Shown one piece after another: positions 1-9,414 of a DNA stretch of 36,028 nt. Where the stretch lies: the NCBI GenBank assembly GCA_000497835.1, contig KI547166.1, positions 211,721-247,748 of the forward strand. The letters are read 5' to 3'. How positions within the stretch are numbered: the stretch's first letter is position 1; every line of letters begins with the position of its first letter. The stretch is from a gamma proteobacterium L18. GTDB taxonomy: Bacteria > Pseudomonadota > Gammaproteobacteria > Pseudomonadales > Pseudomonadaceae. Below the pieces are notes generated by a model. The model was not told the DNA's origin, did not search any database, and was given only the letters and a program-made list of their open reading frames with translations. The translations under genes were made by a program, and so were the position numbers.

Positions 1-564
1 GGCCGAAAAATATGAGTGTTACTTGCGAAACACCACACTAGGCAAGACTGCATCCATCCCAAGGCCGGTCCCCCAATGAATCCGCACCCAATCTCTCAGC
101 ACGACCGTATGCCAGTAGCTGAGTCGATAGAGAGACGATTCACGCCGCGACCAAACTGCTTCGGGGGGCTCGGAGCGGGAACCAAGTCCATCCTAATGCC
201 GACGCTGCCCGTGGTCATTATTATACGAATCCAATTTTTTCTCATCGGAAAATGACTACTATCAGTTGATGGGTTCTGAGATCAGTGGATCAGGCGACGC
301 ACAGGCCCATCCTTTGACCGACTTCATTTTTGGTTCTTGTGCCATAATTTCCAATGAAACCGGGGGGGTCGATGCATGTCCTCACCGACTTTCTTGTTTT
401 TTTTACAATTAACCGTTTTCCGTCGAAACCGTAACCGTTTGATAGGTGCAACAGCCGCAACAGAAAGGCATAATGCCACCACCCGTTTTGCACGATTCGC
501 AACAACCTTACTCCCTCACGCCCTTGCCTGCTTCGATGCTGCCAACCGTCACTCGAAGTGCGTC
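1..564. other. Left-edge non-coding stretch upstream of the autotransporter
   Basis: No convincing gene is seen here. Short open frames exist on both strands, but they encode low-complexity, arginine- and proline-rich peptides without recognisable domains. The frame of the downstream autotransporter stays open back to 376, but codons between 376 and 564 are AT-rich and rare (TTA, ATA, AGG, TTT runs), unlike the GC-rich codons after about 600. I therefore treat 376-564 as leader rather than coding. The stretch is locally AT-rich around 215-245 and 385-420, as expected of a promoter region, but no clear -35/-10 pair could be assigned. Confidence 0.5.
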
Positions 565-3500
565 ATGGCGTCTTTTAAAATGGACTTTATCGTGGGTTTA
601 CTTCTGCTTGCGGACCGGAAAAGCAACCGCCACCTCAGCGCGTCGCCCAAGGGGCGGGCACTTCGGTGTGGACTCTTCCTGGTGCTGTTGCTTCAGGCAA
701 CCGTGGCCCACGCCCTGTCCACGGCGTGCTCGACGCTTAACGCCAACACGGGCACCACTTCCTATACGGGGCGGTTCGCCAGCACTGCTTTTGACAGCGG
801 CGAAAGCGTTACTTTTTCGTACACCGACAATGGCCAAAGTCCAAGCGGTGGCGGGATGACGGCCGAATTGGTGAACCTGCGTTCACAAAACCTCTCCACT
901 GTCTATTCCGATTACCGCAGCAACACCGGCAGCGCGGGCTCCTACTCAGCGACGGTTTCCTCCAACCAATTGGCGGCGGGCGGACTCTTTGCACAGATTT
1001 CCACCGGCACGTACATCAGTGCCGTCAGCATCAGTTGCTCTGGCGCCGTCGTGGCCGATGCCTCCCTGACCGGCCTGACCTTGTCCGCCGGCACGCTGTC
1101 GCCGGCCTTCGCAGCGGCCACGTCCACCTACACCGCAGCCGTGGGCAACAGCACCAGCACCGTGGTGCTGCGACCAACCGCCACCGCCAGCGACAGCACC
1201 ATTACCGTCAACGGCGCGGCAGTTGCCTCGGGAGCAGACTCCTCGGCGATCAGCCTGGCGGTGGGTGCGAACACCATTACCGTCGCGGTCACTGCCGCTG
1301 ATGGCCAAACGAGCAAAACCTATTCCATTACCGTGACCCGCGCCGAGGCAGCCCCGGTGGCCACCGATGTCAATGCTACCGTGGCCGCCAACTCGTCAAA
1401 CAATCCCATTACCCTGGCGATCACCGGCACCCCCACGTCGGTGGCCGTCGCCTCTGCCGCCAGCCATGGCACCGCCACGGCATCGGGCACCAGCATCACC
1501 TACACACCGGTGGCCGGGTACTCGGGCAGTGATTCGTTTACCTACACCGCCACCAACGCCTCCGGCACCTCCACTGCGGCCACGGTGTCGTTGACCGTGT
1601 CGCGGCCCGCACTGACGGTCACACCGGCCTCCGGAACATTGCCCGCGGGGCAAGTGGGCGCCAGCTACAGCCAGACGTTCAGCAGCACCGGTGGTACTTC
1701 GCCCTACAGTTATACCGCCACCGGTTTGCCTGCCGGGCTCACCCTCACCGCCGCGACGGGGGTAATCAGCGGCACGCCGACGGCCGCCGGCACTTACACG
1801 GTGGCGCTTGTGACCACCGACGCCTACGCGGCCACGGGTACTGCCAGCTACACACTGACGATCGCGCAGCAAGCGCCCGTGGCGGGCGCGGTATCGGTGA
1901 CCGTTGCGGCCAACAGCAGTCAAAACACCGTGCCGCTGAACCTGTCCGGTGGGGCGGCAACCAGCGCCACGGTTGCCAGCGCAGCGTCACACGGTACGGC
2001 GACGGCAATCGGTCTGGCCATCACCTACACACCCACGGCGGGCTTTATCGGCACCGACAGCTTCACCTATACCGTCACCAACGGTAGCGGCACCTCCACG
2101 CCTGCCACCGTGACAGTCACCGTCACGGCCACGCCACTGGTCCTGAGCCCGGGCGCAGGTGCGCTGGTGGCGGCCCGTGTCGGCAGCGCCTACAGCCAAT
2201 CGATCACCGCGACGGGGGGTACCGCGCCCTACCACTACACGGCGACAGGCCTGCCGACGGGCCTTGGTCTTGATGCGTCAACGGGGCTGATCAGCGGCAC
2301 ACCGTCCACGGTGGGGCAATACAGCTTTTCCATCACCGCGACCGACAGCCTGAGCAACACCGGCTCGGCGGCCTACACCCTGTCCATCGCCGACCCCGTG
2401 CCCGTGGCGTCGGCCGTGTCCGCGACCGTCAACGCCAACAGCACCAACAATGTGCTCACCCTGGCGCTGTCAGGCGGCACCGCCACCTCGGTTACCGTGG
2501 CCTCAGCCCCCACCCATGGTACGGCCGTGGCCAGCGGAACCAGCCTGCGTTACACCCCCATTGCCGGGTATTCGGGCAGCGACAGCTTCACGTACAGCGC
2601 CAGCAACGCCTCCGGAACGTCCGCTACCGCCACTGTCACGGTGACCGTAGCCGCAGCAACCCTGAGCCTTTCCCCTGCCGCCGGTGCATTGACTGCCGCC
2701 ACGGTGGGCAGCGCCTATCATCAGGTATTCAGCGCCAGCGGCGGCATCAGCCCCTACCAGTTCAGCGCCTCGGGGCTACCCGCCGGCCTGGTCCTGGACA
2801 GCAGTTCCGGCAGCCTTGCAGGTACCCCGACCACGGCCGGTAGCGCTGCGATTGTGGTCACCACCACCGATGCCAACGGCGTGCAGGCCACCGCCCGTTA
2901 TTCGCTCACCATCAACGGCACTGCGCCCAAGGCCGCGGATACGTCGGTCACCGTCGCGGCAGGCCAGAGCGTCAGCGTCGACCTGAGCAGCGGCGCCACA
3001 GGCGGTCCCTTTACCTCGGCAGTGCTGCTCGATCAGCCGGCACAGGCCATGGGCACCGCCCGCCTGACCCAGACAGTGCTCAGCTTCACGGCGGCGACAA
3101 AAGCCAGTGGCACCGTGACCCTGCGGTTTACCCTGGTCAACGTGTGGGGCACTTCGCAGCCCGCCACGTTGACCCTGCAAATCACCGGCCGCACCGACCC
3201 CAGCCAAAACGCGGAAGTGGTCGGCATGCTCAATGCCCAGGCGCAAAGTGCCTCGCAGTTTGCCAAGGCACAGGTCAGCAACTTCAACGACCGCCTCGAG
3301 CAACTGCACAGCCCGGACGGGCACCGCAATGCCTTCAATCTGCATTTCAACGTGGCCCAGTCCAAAAATACGCAAGCCCAGGACGACAACAACCGTGACG
3401 CCCTGAATTCACTGGCCACGCTGCAACCGCCGGCCCATGAAGCACCTGCCCTGCTCGGCGCCGCCGACAGCAAAGCCCCCCAGCCCCTGCCCAGTGGCGA

Positions 3501-4320
3501 CGTGTCGGTGTGGACAGGCGGCTATGTGGATTTCGGCGACACCCGGCAAAACGGCAGCAAAGTCAGCAACACCACCATCGGTGTCAGCAGCGGCGTTGAC
3601 GTTCGACTCTCCAGGGCGCTGACCGTGGGCGTGGGCATCGGTTATGGCAGCGACAAAAGCGACATCGGCTCGTCGGGCAGCACCAGCCGTGGCGAGTCCT
3701 ACAGCGCGGCGGTGTATGGCAGTTACCACCCCACGGCGGTGTTCGTCGACGCGCTGCTGGGCTACAGCCGTCTTTCATTCGACAGTGACCGGTACGTGAG
3801 CGAGGCGGCCCACTACGCCAAGGGCACGCGTGATGGCGACCAGCTGTTTGCGTCCCTCAGCTCAGGCTACGACATGAAGGGCGGTCACTGGCTGGTTTCA
3901 CCTTATGGCCGGCTGGACGCCTCCACCACCTGGCTGCGCGGCTTCAATGAGTCCGATGCCGGGGCCTACAACCTGGCCTACGCCCAGCAGCGCCTGTCGC
4001 TGCTGTCGAGCGTGGCAGGCGTGCGCGGGCAATACGGCATACCGCTGGGCTGGGCTTACCTGAACCTGCGCTCGCGCCTGGAGTACAGCCATACCTTCAA
4101 CGCCGCCAGCACTGCCCGGCTGGGGTATGTGGATGTGGGGGATTCAACTTACTCGGTGACCACCGAGGGGTTTGGCGACAACACGCTGTCAGCCACGCTG
4201 GGCGTGGACGTGCTGTGGGCGTCAGGGCTTACCACCGGGATTGGCTATCAGGGCACGCGGGCGATGGGCGAGGCTTCGCAGTCCAACGGGTTGTCGGTGC
4301 GGGTGGCGTATCGGTTCTGA
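565..4320 (+). CDS. Autotransporter with cadherin-like and putative-Ig repeats (type V secretion)
   Basis: Large surface protein of about 1251 residues. From the chosen start it has a long N-terminal region with a hydrophobic core (LFLVLLLQATVAHA) and likely signal cleavage after AHA near residue 50. A cadherin-like beta-sandwich domain follows at about 165-261. Three tandem units of 174-175 residues begin at residues 263, 437 and 612; each has an Ig-like half (HGTA...YTP.AGY.GSDSFTYT) and a putative-Ig half (GLPAGL...GTPT.AG). A fourth half-unit starts at 787. The last about 270 residues (from WTGGYVDFG) form an autotransporter beta-barrel ending in the expected aromatic (VAYRF). The passenger is probably displayed as a stalk-like adhesin; no protease or lipase motif was seen. 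The start is uncertain: ATG 376, 565 and 580 are all in frame and none has a strong ribosome site. Codon use favours 565 or 580. Confidence 0.9.
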   Translation: MASFKMDFIVGLLLLADRKSNRHLSASPKGRALRCGLFLVLLLQATVAHALSTACSTLNANTGTTSYTGRFASTAFDSGESVTFSYTDNGQSPSGGGMTAELVNLRSQNLSTVYSDYRSNTGSAGSYSATVSSNQLAAGGLFAQISTGTYISAVSISCSGAVVADASLTGLTLSAGTLSPAFAAATSTYTAAVGNSTSTVVLRPTATASDSTITVNGAAVASGADSSAISLAVGANTITVAVTAADGQTSKTYSITVTRAEAAPVATDVNATVAANSSNNPITLAITGTPTSVAVASAASHGTATASGTSITYTPVAGYSGSDSFTYTATNASGTSTAATVSLTVSRPALTVTPASGTLPAGQVGASYSQTFSSTGGTSPYSYTATGLPAGLTLTAATGVISGTPTAAGTYTVALVTTDAYAATGTASYTLTIAQQAPVAGAVSVTVAANSSQNTVPLNLSGGAATSATVASAASHGTATAIGLAITYTPTAGFIGTDSFTYTVTNGSGTSTPATVTVTVTATPLVLSPGAGALVAARVGSAYSQSITATGGTAPYHYTATGLPTGLGLDASTGLISGTPSTVGQYSFSITATDSLSNTGSAAYTLSIADPVPVASAVSATVNANSTNNVLTLALSGGTATSVTVASAPTHGTAVASGTSLRYTPIAGYSGSDSFTYSASNASGTSATATVTVTVAAATLSLSPAAGALTAATVGSAYHQVFSASGGISPYQFSASGLPAGLVLDSSSGSLAGTPTTAGSAAIVVTTTDANGVQATARYSLTINGTAPKAADTSVTVAAGQSVSVDLSSGATGGPFTSAVLLDQPAQAMGTARLTQTVLSFTAATKASGTVTLRFTLVNVWGTSQPATLTLQITGRTDPSQNAEVVGMLNAQAQSASQFAKAQVSNFNDRLEQLHSPDGHRNAFNLHFNVAQSKNTQAQDDNNRDALNSLATLQPPAHEAPALLGAADSKAPQPLPSGDVSVWTGGYVDFGDTRQNGSKVSNTTIGVSSGVDVRLSRALTVGVGIGYGSDKSDIGSSGSTSRGESYSAAVYGSYHPTAVFVDALLGYSRLSFDSDRYVSEAAHYAKGTRDGDQLFASLSSGYDMKGGHWLVSPYGRLDASTTWLRGFNESDAGAYNLAYAQQRLSLLSSVAGVRGQYGIPLGWAYLNLRSRLEYSHTFNAASTARLGYVDVGDSTYSVTTEGFGDNTLSATLGVDVLWASGLTTGIGYQGTRAMGEASQSNGLSVRVAYRF
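1351..2922 (+). repeat. Three tandem 522/525-bp coding repeats in the autotransporter passenger
   Basis: The repeats are in-frame units at 1351-1872 (522 bp), 1873-2397 (525 bp) and 2398-2922 (525 bp), each opening with a codon series for [A/V]PVA. A partial, more diverged unit follows from 2923. The near-constant length and shared motifs point to duplication of a two-domain module. Unequal recombination between units could change stalk length between strains. Confidence 0.85.
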
Positions 4321-4453
4321 TCGGTAAACGAGATGGCTAAACAGGCCGCCACGCAAGGGCGAACCTTCCCGACCAGAGGTGGTCCCAGGACAGTAGCATT
4401 TAAATATCATATAGCCATCACCCAGGGTCATTGCTGCCCTCAAGGAGCATCCG

Positions 4454-6250
4454 ATGCCTACCGTTCTCCATGCCGAACAGCAACGCCTGGCCGCCGTGCA
4501 TGCCCTGCAATGGCTGGAAACCGCCAATAACGAAAACTTCGATCGCATCTGCCGGCTGGCGGCGGCCTATTTCAACGTGCCCACGGCGTTGATCTCGTTG
4601 GTGGAAAAAGACCGTCAATGGTTCGCCGGCCGGGTCGGCTTCGAGGCCTGCGAAACGCCCATTGAGCAGTCGTTCTGCCGCTACAGCCTGGACCACCCCG
4701 GCGTGATGCACGTGCCAGACGCACGCCTGGATCAGCGCTTTGCCCATAACCCCCTGGTGACGGCTACGGGCGGCATCTGCTTCTATGCCGGCGCACCGCT
4801 GCGCGACCGCAACGGGTTGGCGCTGGGCAGCCTGTGCATCATCGACAAGGCCCCTCACCCGCTGGCAGCCCACGAGCTGGCGGCGCTGGAAGATTTCGCT
4901 GAAATGGTCATGGTGCAGATCGAGCAGAGCCAACTGCTGCGCTACCGGGACCCGGTCAGCCAACTGCCTAATCTGGAGCAGTTCAGGATCGATACCCAGG
5001 GCTTGAAGGAGGCCGAGGCCAACGCGCGCTTGCTGCTGGTCATGCGTGTTCAGGACACCTACTGCAACGCCCCCCTGGCCCTGGAAGAGAGCGGGGGCAG
5101 TGGCCTGGCCCAGCGCCGGGAAACCGCGCTGCGCCTGCGTCACCGTCTGGAAGGCGTGGCCGAGCTGTACCACATCAGCGAACGGGACTTCTGCCTGATG
5201 CTCACTTGCACCGCCCATCGCCAGCAGGAATTGTTCCGCGCCTTGGTGGCGCTGATCAGCGAGCCATTCGCGCCCCAGACCACGCGCATTGGTGTGGCCA
5301 CCTGCGAACTCGGAAACCAGTCGGCGGCTGATCTGCTGCGCAAGGCCACCCACGCGGTGGAACTGGCGATTGCCCGCCAAAGCCCCTGGGCCGTTTACGA
5401 TGAAGCCCAGGACCGTGCGCAGCGCCGAGCCTTCGAATTGCTCAGCGACTTTCCCGCAGCGCTGGACAATGGCGACCTGTACCTGGAATACCAGCCACGC
5501 TTCAGCCTGCACGATGGCCGCCTGCTGAGTGCCGAAGCGTTGATCCGCTGGCGGCACCCACGCCTGGGCGCCCTCTCGCCCGCCGAGTTCATCCCGTTGA
5601 TCGAAGGTGCGGGGCAGATCAGCCGCGTCACCTGCTGGGTCATCGACCGGGCCCTGAGCGAACTGACGGCCTGGAGCGACGACGAGATTCGTCTGTCCAT
5701 CAACCTCTCGGCCCTGGACTTCAAGGGCCTGGACATCGCGCGCACCCTGAGCCGTGCCTGCCAGCGCTACCGGATCGCGCCGCACCGTCTGGAAGTGGAA
5801 ATAACCGAGGGCGAATGGATCAGGGCCAACCCACAGGTCATTGCCCAATTGGCGGCGGTGCGCCAATTGGGTGTGGACGTGGCCATTGACGATTTCGGTA
5901 CCGGCTACAGCAACTTCGCCTATTTACATGAAATCCCGGCCAATGTGCTGAAGCTGGACAAGTCACTGGTGACCGACCTTGAGCACCGCCCCCGCCACCG
6001 CATCATCGCCCGCTCGGTGTTCAAGCTGGCCCATGAGCTGGGCTACCGCACCGTGGCCGAAGGCATTGAGACCGTCCGTTGCCTGAACCTGGTTCGCGAA
6101 TACGGATGCCATGAAGCCCAGGGCTATTTCCTCAGCCGGCCCTTGCCGCTGGCGCACTTCACCCGTCCTTGCGACGACATCGCACTGGGCCTGAACCCCC
6201 ACCAGCCGGCGCGCAGCGACGCGCCGGTGGCGGTCGCCGTCAGAGCTTGA
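4454..6250 (+). CDS. GAF - degenerate GGDEF - EAL protein (likely c-di-GMP phosphodiesterase)
   Basis: A 598-residue cytoplasmic signalling protein without membrane segments. Residues 1 to about 155 form a GAF sensor domain, with the typical [10 protein letters not shown] stretch and the LGSLCIID strand. About 165-330 is a GGDEF-like domain whose signature is replaced by SERDF (242-246), so cyclase activity is not expected; it may bind GTP or only transmit signals. About 340-585 is an EAL domain with the key motifs intact: EAL at 361-363, [14 protein letters not shown] starting at 479, KLD, AEGIE and QGYFLSRP. This predicts hydrolysis of c-di-GMP to pGpG. The start is supported by AAGGAG at 4441-4446, eight bases upstream. 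The neighbouring autotransporter suggests a role in surface attachment or motility switching; that link is inference. The 3' end overlaps the convergent chemoreceptor gene by 11 bp. Confidence 0.93.
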   Translation: MPTVLHAEQQRLAAVHALQWLETANNENFDRICRLAAAYFNVPTALISLVEKDRQWFAGRVGFEACETPIEQSFCRYSLDHPGVMHVPDARLDQRFAHNPLVTATGGICFYAGAPLRDRNGLALGSLCIIDKAPHPLAAHELAALEDFAEMVMVQIEQSQLLRYRDPVSQLPNLEQFRIDTQGLKEAEANARLLLVMRVQDTYCNAPLALEESGGSGLAQRRETALRLRHRLEGVAELYHISERDFCLMLTCTAHRQQELFRALVALISEPFAPQTTRIGVATCELGNQSAADLLRKATHAVELAIARQSPWAVYDEAQDRAQRRAFELLSDFPAALDNGDLYLEYQPRFSLHDGRLLSAEALIRWRHPRLGALSPAEFIPLIEGAGQISRVTCWVIDRALSELTAWSDDEIRLSINLSALDFKGLDIARTLSRACQRYRIAPHRLEVEITEGEWIRANPQVIAQLAAVRQLGVDVAIDDFGTGYSNFAYLHEIPANVLKLDKSLVTDLEHRPRHRIIARSVFKLAHELGYRTVAEGIETVRCLNLVREYGCHEAQGYFLSRPLPLAHFTRPCDDIALGLNPHQPARSDAPVAVAVRA

Positions 6251-7832
6251 ACTGGCCGACCAGGCCCTGCAGATGAACGCCCAGGCGAGCCAGGTCGATG
6301 CTGGACGCAGCAGTTTCCTCACTCGCCGCTGACGTCTGCTCCGAGATATCGCGCACGTTCAACACGCTGCGGTTGATTTCATCGGCCACTGCCGCCTGCT
6401 GTTCGGCGGCTGCGGCGATTTGCTGGTTCATCGACTCGATGGCGGCGACCGAGCGGGTGATGTTGAGCAAGGAGGAACCCGCCCGGCGGGTCAACTCGAC
6501 ACTGCTGTCGGTCAAGCTGCGGCTGTTATCCAGCGTCCCCGCCACCTGTTGGGTGACGCTCTGCAGACCACCAATCAGGCCTTCGATCTCCTCGGTGGAC
6601 GCCTGGGTGCGCTGGGCCAGGCTGCGGACTTCGTCGGCGACCACGGCAAACCCGCGACCGGCCTCCCCGGCACGGGCCGCTTCGATGGCCGCGTTGAGCG
6701 CCAGCAGGTTGGTCTGCTGTGCCACGGACTTGATCACGTCCAGCACCGTGCCGATCTTGTCGCTCTCGCGCTTGAGTTCGCTCATGGCATCGGTGGAATG
6801 CCCCACTTCGGTGGCCAGGCGTTCGATCTGGGTCATGGCCTGCGCCACCACCTGGTCACTGTCACGAGCATCCTGGCTGGCATTCAACGCTGCGTGGGAA
6901 GCCTGCTCGGCATTGCGCGCCACCTCCTGCACCGTGGCGGCCATCTCATTCATGGCCGTAGCCACCTGGTCGGTTTCCACCTTCTGGCTGTTGACCCCGG
7001 CGCTGGTCTGCTCGGTGACTGCCGACAGCTCCTCGGCGGCGCTGGCGATCTGCGCCACGCCGTCACGAATGCCGCCAATCACACCGCGCAGGCTGACGGT
7101 CATGCGCTGCATGCTGGTTTGCAATTGCCCCAGTTCGTCGCGGCGGGTGACCTGCAGGTCGTGGCTCAAGTCGCCATTGGCTACACGGCCTGCCGCCTGC
7201 ACGGTCACCATCAGCGGGCTGACGATCAGCCGCGTGATCAACCAGGCGGCAAGGATACCGACTATCAGGGCCACGACCGAAGCACCCAGCAACCACAGGT
7301 TGGCCTGGCCGACATCATGATCACGCTTGGCGATCTGGCCCGCCAACAGTTGCTTGCTTGCCTCCAGCAACGACGCGATGTCCACGTTCAACGCGTCTTC
7401 CGCCTGGCGGGATCGGGCTTCGGTGCCACCGGCCTGGACAAAGTCGTTGAAATGCGCGCGGTACTGGTCCAGAGCACGATCGGCCTGGTCCACCCACCGC
7501 AGGCTTTCCGGGGTTTCCAACTGCGTTTTGATGTCATTGATGTGGCGGTCAAGCCCATCGACGGCCTTGAGCACTGCGGCGGCGTGGGCGTCGTCGCGCT
7601 TGAGGGTGTAGGACAGGCGCGCGATGCGCACGTCCCGAGTCTGTTCGTTCAACGAGGAGATGGCGATCAACTTGTCGCCGCGCTCGCTCAACGATGCCAG
7701 CCCCTGCCAACCGGTGAAGGCAATCAATACGGTCAACGCCAGCACTGTGGCAAAGCCCAGCGTCAGTTTTGCCCGGACACTCATATTACCCAACCCGCGT
7801 GTAATTGATCCCACCATCTCGATTTCCGCCAT
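6240..7832 (-). CDS. Methyl-accepting chemotaxis protein
   Basis: Inner-membrane chemoreceptor of up to 530 residues. TM1 is at about 24-44, a periplasmic four-helix-type ligand domain of about 130 residues follows, TM2 is at about 178-199, HAMP at about 200-252, and the rest is the coiled-coil signalling domain. The hairpin tip is clear ([19 protein letters not shown], then [12 protein letters not shown]), so coupling to CheA/CheW is expected. No C-terminal CheR-tethering pentapeptide is present (it ends VGQFKL). The ligand cannot be read from sequence. The start is uncertain: ATG 7832 has no ribosome site, ATG 7817 has a weak GGAAA, and ATG 7784 gives the family-typical opening [11 protein letters not shown]. 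The gene converges on the EAL gene; the two stop codons lie within an 11-bp overlap. Confidence 0.93.
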   Translation of the reverse strand: MAEIEMVGSITRGLGNMSVRAKLTLGFATVLALTVLIAFTGWQGLASLSERGDKLIAISSLNEQTRDVRIARLSYTLKRDDAHAAAVLKAVDGLDRHINDIKTQLETPESLRWVDQADRALDQYRAHFNDFVQAGGTEARSRQAEDALNVDIASLLEASKQLLAGQIAKRDHDVGQANLWLLGASVVALIVGILAAWLITRLIVSPLMVTVQAAGRVANGDLSHDLQVTRRDELGQLQTSMQRMTVSLRGVIGGIRDGVAQIASAAEELSAVTEQTSAGVNSQKVETDQVATAMNEMAATVQEVARNAEQASHAALNASQDARDSDQVVAQAMTQIERLATEVGHSTDAMSELKRESDKIGTVLDVIKSVAQQTNLLALNAAIEAARAGEAGRGFAVVADEVRSLAQRTQASTEEIEGLIGGLQSVTQQVAGTLDNSRSLTDSSVELTRRAGSSLLNITRSVAAIESMNQQIAAAAEQQAAVADEINRSVLNVRDISEQTSAASEETAASSIDLARLGVHLQGLVGQFKL

Positions 7833-8356
7833 TGAATGTCAGTGTATGAAGCGCCGCGAAAGGCGCGACGCCTCGCTTTAGGACGGAGACCGACAGGATG
7901 CCGCCTAAATGATATCAAACTGACACCACCCGAAAATGGGGGTTCCCATGGGTTGAGCATTTTCCTCGTTTTCTTCGTAAGCAAACGTAACCCATTAATT
8001 TTTTTGTTGTTTCTCTTCTCGTGCTTCGCGTGATCCGAAGGGGATAGTGGCGCTACAGTGGCTGTGACGCCGCCTGCATTTTTTCCGGCGGTTTGATGGA
8101 CCTACGTAAACCGCCACGATCGTCTGTACCGCACCGGCGGATGATCATGTGCACCTGTTCGAAAACGCGCTGACCTAGGCCCGCCCCCTTGATCCGAGCC
8201 ACCCGTTTCTGAAACACCACACGCTTAACCATCCACTCAAACGCCACGACTTTTTTCTCAATGGATACCGCGACGATACACGCGCAAAATTCCAGCGAGC
8301 CCTCTTGCAGCAGAAAAGAGGAAGCCTGACAGGCTAAAACGGCCGAGGTACACCCT
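7833..8356. promoter_or_regulatory. Intergenic region between the chemoreceptor and LysR gene 1
   Basis: About 520 bp between divergent genes, so it should hold both promoters. It contains TAACCCAT at 7988-7995 and a reverse-oriented relative (ATGGGTTGAGC) at 7948-7958. Similar elements lie upstream of the aldehyde dehydrogenase and of LysR gene 2. An AT-rich segment lies at about 7996-8030. Short open frames on both strands (for example minus-strand 8053-8430) show no domain and I do not accept them as genes. Confidence 0.45.
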
Positions 8357-9352
8357 GTGAAGCATCTCGACTGGTATCTGCAGATCAACCTGAAGGCGCG
8401 GCACCTGCGCCTGCTCATTGCGATCGACACCTACCGCAACTTGACCCAAGTGGCCGAGGTCACGCATGTCACCGTGCCCGCCGTGTCCAAGTCTCTGGCA
8501 GAACTGGAGCGCGGGCTCGGGCTGGCCTTGTTTTCACGCACCACCCGCGGTTTGATGCCTACCCCATACGGCGAATGCCTGATTCGCCATGCGCGAACCA
8601 TGATGGGCATCCTGCACCAGGTACGCGATGAACTGAAGGCGTTGAGCTCGGGCGCCGAAGGCAAGGTGCGGATCGGCATGTTGCCGGCGTCGGCGTCGGT
8701 GCTGGTGCCCCAGGCATTGAGCTTCCTCAAACAGCAATCGCCGGGCACCAATGTGACCGTGATTGAAGGCACGACCGAGTCGCTGCTGCCGGAGCTGTGG
8801 CAGGGCCGCCTGGATTTGGTGGTGGGCCGCTTGCCGCCCCCGGATACGCTGGGCAGCTTCGAGGAAAAAGAGCTGCTTGAGGAGCCGGTGGTGCTGATGA
8901 CCGGCCACCACCATCCGCTCGCCCAACGCAAGACTTTGGAATGGTCGGACCTGTGCGCCTACCCCTGGATCTTGCCGCCGCCCGGCTCGATCCTGCGCGA
9001 TCCGCTGGAGCGGGCACTCGAAGCCAATGACGTGCCCTTGAGCAATAACTATATCGAGACCCTTTCGATTCACGTGGTCCGTGCACATCTGCAGGTTTCG
9101 GATTTTATCGCGGTCATGGCCGAATCACTGGCCAATGATGCGGTACAGCCTTTCCACAAACTGCCACTGAGCCTGCCCAGGCTACTGCGTCCCACCGGCG
9201 TACTGTGGAACCGTAACCGTGGCCTGACACCCAGCGCACAGCTGATGGTTTCGTGCTTGCAAGGGGCCGCGGAGCATCTGCTTACAGGGCTTGCCGCCAC
9301 GCCCTCCCCCACCCGAACCAAGCGCTCCCGCCCCTCTACGCACGCAAGTTGA
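8357..9352 (+). CDS. LysR-family regulator 1 (paralogue of the one at 11130-12086)
   Basis: A 331-residue LysR-type transcriptional regulator. The N-terminal winged helix-turn-helix is at about 15-75 (RHLRLLIAIDTYRNLTQVAE, then VTVPAVSKSLAELE), followed by a periplasmic-binding-type effector domain to about 305. By eye it is roughly 80% identical to the LysR product at 11130-12086 over that length, including long shared blocks such as EGTTESLLPELWQGRLD; only the C-terminal about 20 residues differ. It uses a GTG start with GAGG at 8345-8348. It converges on the aldehyde dehydrogenase gene. The duplicated pair flanks that gene, so both regulators probably read a related effector, likely the pathway substrate or an intermediate. 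Regulated targets are inferred only. Confidence 0.93.
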   Translation: MKHLDWYLQINLKARHLRLLIAIDTYRNLTQVAEVTHVTVPAVSKSLAELERGLGLALFSRTTRGLMPTPYGECLIRHARTMMGILHQVRDELKALSSGAEGKVRIGMLPASASVLVPQALSFLKQQSPGTNVTVIEGTTESLLPELWQGRLDLVVGRLPPPDTLGSFEEKELLEEPVVLMTGHHHPLAQRKTLEWSDLCAYPWILPPPGSILRDPLERALEANDVPLSNNYIETLSIHVVRAHLQVSDFIAVMAESLANDAVQPFHKLPLSLPRLLRPTGVLWNRNRGLTPSAQLMVSCLQGAAEHLLTGLAATPSPTRTKRSRPSTHAS

Positions 9353-9376
9353 GCGCTCCTGCATCGTTGCCTTGAA

Positions 9377-9392
9377 TGGCGCCCAAGGGCGC
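9377..9392. terminator. Possible bidirectional hairpin between convergent LysR 1 and aldehyde dehydrogenase
   Basis: A seven-base perfect stem (GGCGCCC/GGGCGCC) with a two-base centre sits between two convergent genes. There is no T-run on either side, so intrinsic termination is doubtful. Confidence 0.3.
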
Positions 9393-9414
9393 CACGGCAG
9401 ATACAGGGCCACGT

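Noticed and set aside
4418..5866. Long minus-strand open frame antisense to the EAL gene (482 residues)
   Set aside because: No domain, Gln/Arg/Ala-rich composition, and it mirrors a clearly coding gene; a usual high-GC shadow frame.
6420..7808. Long plus-strand open frame antisense to the chemoreceptor
   Set aside because: Low-complexity Leu/Gly/His-rich product without motifs; the opposite strand encodes an unmistakable MCP.
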